This document shows, one piece after another, positions 5,800-11,927 of a stretch of 14,718 nt of DNA (position 1 is its first letter; each line of letters opens with the position of its first letter). The translations under genes and the position numbers were made by a program. The notes beneath the pieces were generated by a model. The model was not told the origin of the DNA. It did no database searches and saw nothing but the letters and a program-made list of their open reading frames with translations. Origin of the DNA: Omnitrophica WOR_2 bacterium RIFCSPLOWO2_12_FULL_51_8 (lineage in GTDB: Bacteria; Omnitrophota; Gorgyraeia; Gygaellales; Profunditerraquicolaceae). The stretch lies in NCBI GenBank assembly GCA_001805895.1, contig MHHD01000017.1, positions 1 to 14,718 of the forward strand. Reading direction: 5' to 3'.

Positions 5800-5810
5800 G
5801 GATAAGTGAA

Positions 5811-6338
5811 TTGAAGAATTGGTACGTAGTGCACACGCAGACCGGCTCGGAAGAAAAGGTGAAGACAACCCTGGAAGGCAGGATCTCTTCTTCGGGGCTG
5901 GGGGAATTGATCACCAAGGTAATGATACCCACGGAGCAGGTTTCGGAAATCCGCTCCGGCAAAAAGAAGATTTCCCAAAGGAAGTTTTTTCCCGGGTACC
6001 TGCTGGTGGAGATGGAATTGAACGAGCAGACTTATCTCTTTGTGAAAACCGCCCCGGGGGTGACGGGGTTCATTGGCCTGGGGAGGAAGCCCATGCCGCT
6101 TCCGCAGAAAGAGGTAGACAATATCTTAAAGCGCACCGAAGAGACCCAGGTAAAGCCCAGTCCCAAGACGGTCTTCGAAAAAGGCGAGCAGGTGAGGGTA
6201 ACCGAAGGCCCGTTTGTCAATTTTAACGGCACGGTCGACGAAATTCATCCGGAAAAGGGCAAGGTCAAGGTCAGCGTTTCTATTTTTGGCAGGGCCACGC
6301 CCGTGGAATTGGAATACTGGCAGGTAGAAAAAGTATAA
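5811..6338 (+). CDS. nusG: Transcription termination/antitermination factor NusG
   Basis: NusG binds the beta' clamp helices of elongating RNA polymerase, limits pausing, and links polymerase to Rho or ribosomal protein S10. At 175 residues it is a normal length. The N-terminal NGN domain starts WYVVHTQTGSEEKV and includes RKFFPGYLLVEM and TPGVTGF-like APGVTGFIG. The C-terminal KOW domain (about 122-175) has EKGEQVRVTEGPFVNFNGTV. The start is TTG 5811, eight nt after AAGGA (5798-5802), and no better ATG exists. Only one base separates its stop from the rplK start, so translation is probably coupled. Confidence 0.98.
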   Translation: MKNWYVVHTQTGSEEKVKTTLEGRISSSGLGELITKVMIPTEQVSEIRSGKKKISQRKFFPGYLLVEMELNEQTYLFVKTAPGVTGFIGLGRKPMPLPQKEVDNILKRTEETQVKPSPKTVFEKGEQVRVTEGPFVNFNGTVDEIHPEKGKVKVSVSIFGRATPVELEYWQVEKV

Positions 6339-6339
6339 G

Positions 6340-6768
6340 ATGGCTAAGAAAGTAACCGCGCAAATCAAACTGCATGTCCCCGGGGCGCAGGCAAACCCCG
6401 CGCCGCCGGTCGGGCCGGCCTTGGGCCAGCACGGCGTGAATATTATGCAGTTCTGCAGGCAATTCAACGAACAGACCAAGGCCAAAGAAGGATTAATCCT
6501 GCCGGTAGTAATCAACGTATACGAAGATAAGACGTTTTCTTTTATTATCAAAAGCCCCCCTTCTTCGGTGCTCTTGAAGCGGGCGGCAAACCTGGCTAAG
6601 GCCTCCGGGATAAGCGGCAAGGAGATTATCGGCAAGGTCACCAGGAAGCAGGTCGAAGAAATCGCCCGCCAGAAAATGGCGGACTTAAATACCATGGATA
6701 TACTCAAGGCCGTAAAGGTGATCGCAGGCACAGCCAGAAGCATGGGGCTGGCAATCGAGGGAGAATGA
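6340..6768 (+). CDS. rplK: 50S ribosomal protein L11
   Basis: L11 binds the GTPase-associated centre of 23S rRNA and helps form the base of the stalk. It is 142 residues, the standard length. The N-terminal domain has the Pro/Ala-rich PPVGPALGQHGVNIMQFC segment, and the C-terminal RNA-binding domain has KTPPSSVLLKRA-like SPPSSVLLKRA and the ending MDILKAVKVIAGTARSMG. The start is one base after the nusG stop with only a weak ribosome site. The stop codon overlaps the rplA start as ATGA. Translational coupling to both neighbours is likely. Confidence 0.98.
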   Translation: MAKKVTAQIKLHVPGAQANPAPPVGPALGQHGVNIMQFCRQFNEQTKAKEGLILPVVINVYEDKTFSFIIKSPPSSVLLKRAANLAKASGISGKEIIGKVTRKQVEEIARQKMADLNTMDILKAVKVIAGTARSMGLAIEGE

Positions 6769-7445
6769 AAACCCGCAGCAAGAGATATAAAGAATCGGAA
6801 AAACCGCTGGACCGGTCAAGGCCCTTAACGTTAAAGGATGCCGTAGGGCTTTTAAAGAAATTTAACCCCCCGAAATTCGACGGCTCGGTAGATTTACATT
6901 TCAATTTAAATGTGGACACAAAAAAATCAGACCAGATGGTCCGCGGCACGGTAGTCCTGCCGCACGGGACCGGCAAGAAGGTGCGCGTGGCGGTATTCTG
7001 CCGGGGAGAACACGAAAAAGAAGCGCGGGAGGCCAAAGCGGACCTCGTGGGCGCAAATGAGCTGATCGAAAAGGTGGCCGCGGGATTCCTGGGCTTTGAT
7101 TGCGCTATCGCCACTCCGGAAATGATGAAGGACCTTTCTAAGTTAGGAAAAATCCTGGGGCCGCGCGGGCTGATGCCCAGCCCTAAAACCGGCACCGTCA
7201 CCAATGATATAGGAAAGGCCATCGAAGATGTGCGTAAGGGAAAGGTGGAATTCCGCGTGGATAAACAGGGCGGGATACATCTATCGATAGGAAAGGTTTC
7301 TTTCAGCGAAGAGCAGATATTAGACAACGCCTCCCGGGTAGTCGAGGCGATTGCCGAATCCAAACCGGCATCTATAAAGGGAAAATTCGTGCGCAGCATC
7401 GCCATCTCCGCTTGCATGAACCCCGGGATTAAGTTAGCGGTTTAA
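6765..7445 (+). CDS. rplA: 50S ribosomal protein L1
   Basis: L1 forms the mobile L1 stalk at the E site and in many bacteria represses its own operon by binding leader mRNA. This protein is 226 residues, a normal length. Recognisable features are the N-terminal KRYKESEKPLDRSRPLTLKDA, the VVLPHGTGK motif, and LGKILGPRGLMPSPKTGTV, the most conserved L1 segment. The ATG overlaps the rplK stop by four bases, with GAGG four nt upstream. No separate L1 operator resembling the 23S site is evident before rplK. The 122-nt leader of rplJ follows. Confidence 0.98.
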   Translation: MKTRSKRYKESEKPLDRSRPLTLKDAVGLLKKFNPPKFDGSVDLHFNLNVDTKKSDQMVRGTVVLPHGTGKKVRVAVFCRGEHEKEAREAKADLVGANELIEKVAAGFLGFDCAIATPEMMKDLSKLGKILGPRGLMPSPKTGTVTNDIGKAIEDVRKGKVEFRVDKQGGIHLSIGKVSFSEEQILDNASRVVEAIAESKPASIKGKFVRSIAISACMNPGIKLAV

Positions 7446-7567
7446 TTTGATAGTCAACTGTAATCCCCCTACGCCAATCAACCCTTAGGCGGCAGGTATG
7501 GCTTCGGGGGATAAATTCGCACATAAACTTACGAACACTGACGTGTTCGTAAGTTTAGCGCTCATTT
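7446..7567 (+). promoter_or_regulatory. rplJ leader, putative L10(L12) autoregulatory region
   Basis: This 122-nt gap separates rplA from rplJ, where many bacteria carry an L10 leader bound by the L10-L12 complex. ATCCCCC (7463-7469) pairs with GGGGGAT (7506-7512). Inside it, CGCC (7472-7475) can pair with GGCG (7488-7491), beyond which a CCT/AGG pairing competes with the outer stem. A separate perfect hairpin follows at 7524-7557. I could not match it to the known L10 leader consensus with confidence, so the role rests on position and pairing. No promoter or T-tract terminator is visible. Confidence 0.5.
7524..7557. repeat. Perfect 15-bp palindromic hairpin before rplJ
   Basis: The arms at 7524-7538 (TAAACTTACGAACAC) and 7543-7557 are exact reverse complements around a TGAC loop. 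The hairpin ends 10 nt before the rplJ ATG and occupies the space where a Shine-Dalgarno would be expected. There is no T-run after it, so it is not an intrinsic terminator. It may be an inserted palindromic repeat or a translational control element. Confidence 0.85.
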
Positions 7568-8095
7568 ATGAAAAAGATCGGTCTGATTGTCAAGGAAACT
7601 TCCAAGAACCGCATCAAGGATGCCTTGAAGGGCTCTGATTCGGTGATGGTGGTCAAGTACTCCGGATTGTCCTCTCCGGACCTGGCTGTCTTACGGAATA
7701 ACCTTAAAATTTCCAAGGCAGGCCTGATGGTGGTAAAAAACAGCGTCGCCCGCCTGTCCCTTGAGGGTTCAAACGTGGAACCCTTAGTCAAGTCCATCGA
7801 AGGCCCTTGCGCGATTATCTTCGTCAAGGACGAGCCGGTAGCCGCCTCTAAAGTCCTCTTTAACTTCGCCAGGGACCATGGGCAATTAAAGTTCGAAGGC
7901 GGATTCCTGAAAGATAAGGCGCTGGATAAAAAGGACATCGAGATCCTTGCCAAATTGCCCCCGAAAGAAGTCTTAAGGGCCCATGTGGCGATGGCGCTCA
8001 ACGCGCCGATACAGAAGCTGGTATTGGTTATAAATCACACCTTAAGCAAGTTAGTAAACTGTTTAGACCAAATCAAAAAGAAAAAAGGCGGCTAA
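7568..8095 (+). CDS. rplJ: 50S ribosomal protein L10
   Basis: L10 anchors the L7/L12 dimers to the 23S rRNA stalk base and is the usual repressor of its own leader. It has 175 residues. The N-terminal RNA-binding domain contains VMVVKYSGLSSPDLAVLRNNLK and KNSVARLSLEG, typical of the family. The C-terminal helix that binds L12 ends in a Lys-rich tail. The start ATG 7568 gives the expected N-terminus but has no Shine-Dalgarno (GCGCTCATTT precedes it) and sits directly after a strong hairpin. Nineteen nucleotides separate it from rplL. Confidence 0.97.
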   Translation: MKKIGLIVKETSKNRIKDALKGSDSVMVVKYSGLSSPDLAVLRNNLKISKAGLMVVKNSVARLSLEGSNVEPLVKSIEGPCAIIFVKDEPVAASKVLFNFARDHGQLKFEGGFLKDKALDKKDIEILAKLPPKEVLRAHVAMALNAPIQKLVLVINHTLSKLVNCLDQIKKKKGG

Positions 8096-8114
8096 GAAAA
8101 AGGGAGGAACCGAT

Positions 8115-8510
8115 ATGGCAACCGCAAAATTAGAAGAATTGATTAAATCCATCGAAGGAATGACGGTCCTGGAACTATCGGATTTAGTCAAGGCCTTGGA
8201 GGAAAGATTCGACGTTAAAGCAAATATGCCGATGATGGCGGCTCCGATGGCAGGCGCCGCCGGGGCGGCAGGCGGCGCGGCCGCGGCGCAGGAAGAAAAA
8301 AGCGCCTTTGCCGTAGTTTTAGTTAGCGCCGGCGCGAATAAAATCGCGGTAATCAAGGAAGTCAGGGCGATGACCAGCCTTGGCCTGAAAGAGGCTAAGG
8401 ACCTGGTGGATGCGGCACCCAAGCCGGTAAAGGAAGGCGTCCCAAAGCAGGAAGCCGAAGAGATGAAAAAGAAGCTGGAAGCTGCCGGCGCGGCAGTGGA
8501 GTTGAAATAA
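8115..8510 (+). CDS. rplL: 50S ribosomal protein L7/L12
   Basis: L7/L12 is the multicopy stalk protein that recruits and activates translational GTPases. It is 131 residues. The N-terminal dimerisation domain (about 1-35), a flexible Ala/Gly/Met-rich hinge (about 38-58) and the globular C-terminal domain with VSAGANKIAVIKEVRAMT and GLKEAKDLVDAAPKPVKEGV are clear. AGGGAGGAA (8101-8109) five nt before the ATG is the strongest ribosome site in the window, which suits a protein needed in several copies per ribosome. Only nine nt separate it from rpoB, so the long attenuator gap of E. coli is absent. Confidence 0.99.
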   Translation: MATAKLEELIKSIEGMTVLELSDLVKALEERFDVKANMPMMAAPMAGAAGAAGGAAAAQEEKSAFAVVLVSAGANKIAVIKEVRAMTSLGLKEAKDLVDAAPKPVKEGVPKQEAEEMKKKLEAAGAAVELK

Positions 8511-8519
8511 AGAAAAGCG

Positions 8520-11500
8520 ATGATCAAGCGTAAAAATTTTGCCAAGCTGAAGGAAACATACGATCTGCCGAACTTGCTGGACGTGCAGTTAGAGGCATAC
8601 GGGGAATTCCTGCAGTTAGAAGTTCCGGTTTCGGAGAGGAAACGCCAGGGGCTGCAGGAGGTGTTTGAGGAAATCTTCCCCATTGAAAACGCCAACCGTT
8701 CGGTCAAGCTGGAATTCCTGAGTTATTCGCTGGGCAAACCGAAATATACCATCGGCGAAAGCAGAAAGCGCGCCCTGTCTTATGCCGCGCCGCTCAAGGT
8801 GAAATTCCGCCTGACTACTCCCCGCGAAACCAAAGAACAAGACGCCTATTTCGGCGAGATACCGCTGATGACCGAAACCGGCACCTTCATCATTAACGGA
8901 GACGAGCGCGTGGTAGTCAGCCAGCTGCAGCGCTCACCGGGAGTTTCCTTTGAAGAGGAAGAGCATCCTACGGGGAAAAAGATTTTCTACGGCAGGGTCA
9001 TCCCTTACCGCGGCGCATGGCTGGAGTTCAAATACGACCTTACCGAGACCGTTATCGCCTATGTAGACCGCAGGCGTAATTTTCCCGCAACGCAGATCTT
9101 GAGGATCCTGGGGTATTCCTCGGATGCGGATATCGCTGCCGCCTTTGGCAGGGAATATCCGGAAATCGCCAATACACTGAAGAAAGACTACACCAAAAAT
9201 AAGGAAGAGGCATACTTAGACTTTTACCGTAAGATGCGGCCGGCAGAACCGATTACCAAGGAGGCGGCGGAAAGTTTATTTTACCGTTTATTCTTTGACC
9301 CGGCCAGATACGACCTGGAGCGGGCCGGCAGGTTTATCCTGAACCGCAAGCTGGGGATGGAGGTTTCGCTGGAAAAGAGGAACCTGGATTCTTCCACGGT
9401 GATCAAGGTCATAGAATACCTGATTAAGCTCAAGGAAGGCACAGGGAAGATCGACGATATCGACCACCTCGGTAACCGGAGGATCAAAACCGTAGGCGAG
9501 CTGGTCCAGAATCAGGTGCGTATCGGGATGAGCCGGGTGGAGCGTTCCATCCGGGAGAGATTAAGCATCCTGGGAGAATTCGATAACTCAAACGTCCATT
9601 ATCTGATCAATTCTAAATTATTATCCAACCAGGTCCGCGATTTCTTCGGCCGTTCCCAGCTCTCCCAGTTTATGGACCAGGTCAACCCCCTGGCAGAAAT
9701 GACCCACAAGAGGAGGCTGAGCGCCCTGGGCCCCGGCGGGCTTTCGCGAGAGAGGGCGGGTTTTGAGGTCAGGGATATCCATCCTTCGCATTACGGCCGC
9801 GTCTGCCCGATTGAAACGCCCGAAGGGCCGAATATCGGACTGATCGCCTCCTTAAGCACCTACGCCCGGGTTAATTCCCTGGGCCTGCTGGAAACCCCCT
9901 ACCGTAAAGTCGAAGACGGCCGGGTTACCAAAAAAATCGATTACCTTACCGCCGATATTGAAGAGGACAAGGTTATTGCCCAGGCCGATGTCCCATTAGA
10001 CGAAAACAACCACTTCGCCGAACGCGAGGTTTCCTGCCGCTACAAAGACGACTTTCCCAAAGTAAACGCCAAACAAGTGCAGTATATGGATGTTTCTCCC
10101 AAGCAGCTGGTCTCGGTAGCCGCGTCGCTGATCCCGTTCTTAGAGCATGACGACGCTAACCGCGCGCTGATGGGTTCCAACATGCAGCGCCAGGCCGTGC
10201 CTTTGATGATTACCCAGCCGCCGCTGGTAGGGACCCAGATGGAAGAAAAGGTGGCGCGCGATTCCGGGACAGTAGTCATTGCCGAATCCGCCGGAAAGAT
10301 CACCAGCGTTGATTCCGCCAGTATCAGCGTGGGGAAGAAAATCTACCACTTAAAGAAATTCCTGCGCACAAACGCCGATACCTGCCTGAATCAAAGGCCG
10401 CTGGTCAAGCTTGGCGAACGCGCAGAAGCCGGCCAGGCAATTGCCGACGGGATAGCCACTAAGGGCGGAGAGCTCGCTTTAGGCAAGAACGTCCTTTGTG
10501 CCTTTATGCCCTGGCGCGGTTACAATTTCGAAGACGCCATCCTGATCAGCGAAAAACTGGTCCGGGAAGACACCTTTACTTCCATCCATGTGGAAGAATT
10601 TGAGATCGAGGCCACAGAGACCCGGCTGGGTAACGAAGAGATCACCCGCGATATCCCGAATGTCAGCGAGGAAGCCTTGAGGAATCTGGACGAAAATGGC
10701 GTCGTTATCATCGGGGCAGAGGTTTCCCCGGGCGATATTTTGGCGGGCAAGATCACCCCGAAAACCGACTCCGAACCTACTCCCGAGGAAAGGTTATTGC
10801 GGGCAATCTTCGGGGAAAAGGCGGGGGACGTGCGCGACACCTCTTTAATCGCGCCTCCGGGAGTGGAGGGCGTGGTAATTGACGTGCATGTTTTTCAGCG
10901 CAAAGAGCGCGGCAGGAAGTCTAAAGAGGAAAAGACCAGAGAGCTGGCCAAAATCAAAGAGCTGAGGGCCTATTATAAGCAGGAAGTAGAATTCGTAAAG
11001 ACGGAAAAAACGACCCGGCTCGCTCAGCTTTTAGGAATAGACAAGAAAAAAATTGAAAAGATGAGTTTTGAAGACAACGAAGAAGCGAAAATCCTTTCTG
11101 CTTCCTTTGACGAACAGATCCAGGAATTATTGGCCGAAGAGGAACAGGAAATCGAAAAGGTCAAGCGCGGAGATGAGCTGCCTGCCGGCGTGCTGAAAAG
11201 GGTGGTAGTTTATATCGCCACCAAACGTAAGCTTTCCGAAGGCGATAAATTAGCCGGCAGACACGGAAATAAAGGCGTGGTGGCCAGGATTGTGCCGGAA
11301 GAAAATATGCCCTTTTTGCCCGACGGGACGCCGGTAGAAGTAGTCTTGAACCCTCTGGGGGTCCCTTCCAGGATGAACGTCGGCCAGATCCTGGAAGCGC
11401 ATTTAGGCTGGGCAGCCAAGGCGCTGGGGCTTTATGTCAGTTGTCCGGTATTTGACGGCGCCAAGGAAGCGGAAATCAAGGAGATGCTGAAACAGTCAGG

Positions 11501-11924
11501 CATGCCGGAAGACGGGAAGGTTACGCTTTGCGACGGATATACCGGCATCCCCTTTGACCATCGGATTACCGTGGGTTACCTATATGTAATGAAGCTAATC
11601 CACTTAGTCGATGAAAAGATCCACGCGCGTTCTATCGGGCCGTATTCGCTGGTTACCCAGCAGCCCTTAGGCGGCAAGGCGCAATTCGGCGGGCAAAGGC
11701 TGGGCGAAATGGAGGTATGGGCCTTAGAGGCATACGGTTCCGCCTTTAGCCTGCAGGAGATGCTCACCGTAAAAAGCGACGATGTTTCCGGCCGCACCCG
11801 TATCTATGAGGCTATCGTCAAAGGGGAACAGCGCCTGACCCACGGCACACCTGAATCGTTTAACGTCCTGATCAAGGAACTGCAGGGCCTGGGTCTGGAC
11901 ATCAGGACAGAGAAAGCGAAGTAA
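8520..11924 (+). CDS. rpoB: DNA-directed RNA polymerase subunit beta
   Basis: RpoB forms one pincer and part of the active centre of RNA polymerase. It has 1134 residues, against 1342 in E. coli. The rifampicin-pocket region lies at residues 375-403 (SQLSQFMDQ, THKRRLSALGPGG). The E. coli contact residues Gln513, Phe514, Asp516, His526, Arg529, Ser531 and Leu533 are all conserved, and Ser522 is Ala as in some Gram-positives. The same segment is offset by 130 residues from E. coli, so the first lineage-specific insert is absent. A Lys/Glu-rich coiled-coil insert of about 90 residues (793-883) before GDELPAGVLK corresponds to the second E. coli insert. The basic GDKLAGRHGNKGV motif of the active site is intact. 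The ribosome site is weak, so coupling to rplL is likely. Confidence 0.99.
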   Translation: MIKRKNFAKLKETYDLPNLLDVQLEAYGEFLQLEVPVSERKRQGLQEVFEEIFPIENANRSVKLEFLSYSLGKPKYTIGESRKRALSYAAPLKVKFRLTTPRETKEQDAYFGEIPLMTETGTFIINGDERVVVSQLQRSPGVSFEEEEHPTGKKIFYGRVIPYRGAWLEFKYDLTETVIAYVDRRRNFPATQILRILGYSSDADIAAAFGREYPEIANTLKKDYTKNKEEAYLDFYRKMRPAEPITKEAAESLFYRLFFDPARYDLERAGRFILNRKLGMEVSLEKRNLDSSTVIKVIEYLIKLKEGTGKIDDIDHLGNRRIKTVGELVQNQVRIGMSRVERSIRERLSILGEFDNSNVHYLINSKLLSNQVRDFFGRSQLSQFMDQVNPLAEMTHKRRLSALGPGGLSRERAGFEVRDIHPSHYGRVCPIETPEGPNIGLIASLSTYARVNSLGLLETPYRKVEDGRVTKKIDYLTADIEEDKVIAQADVPLDENNHFAEREVSCRYKDDFPKVNAKQVQYMDVSPKQLVSVAASLIPFLEHDDANRALMGSNMQRQAVPLMITQPPLVGTQMEEKVARDSGTVVIAESAGKITSVDSASISVGKKIYHLKKFLRTNADTCLNQRPLVKLGERAEAGQAIADGIATKGGELALGKNVLCAFMPWRGYNFEDAILISEKLVREDTFTSIHVEEFEIEATETRLGNEEITRDIPNVSEEALRNLDENGVVIIGAEVSPGDILAGKITPKTDSEPTPEERLLRAIFGEKAGDVRDTSLIAPPGVEGVVIDVHVFQRKERGRKSKEEKTRELAKIKELRAYYKQEVEFVKTEKTTRLAQLLGIDKKKIEKMSFEDNEEAKILSASFDEQIQELLAEEEQEIEKVKRGDELPAGVLKRVVVYIATKRKLSEGDKLAGRHGNKGVVARIVPEENMPFLPDGTPVEVVLNPLGVPSRMNVGQILEAHLGWAAKALGLYVSCPVFDGAKEAEIKEMLKQSGMPEDGKVTLCDGYTGIPFDHRITVGYLYVMKLIHLVDEKIHARSIGPYSLVTQQPLGGKAQFGGQRLGEMEVWALEAYGSAFSLQEMLTVKSDDVSGRTRIYEAIVKGEQRLTHGTPESFNVLIKELQGLGLDIRTEKAK

Positions 11925-11927
11925 AAA

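Noticed and set aside
5819..6226. 135-codon + strand frame inside nusG
   Set aside because: It is out of frame with the certain nusG gene and its translation resembles no family.
8063..8707. Long open frame on the minus strand (214 codons) across rplL and the start of rpoB
   Set aside because: It is antisense to two certain genes, has no recognisable domain, and arises from the codon bias of the + strand genes. The same holds for the long minus-strand frames across nusG/rplK, rplA, rpoB and rpoC.
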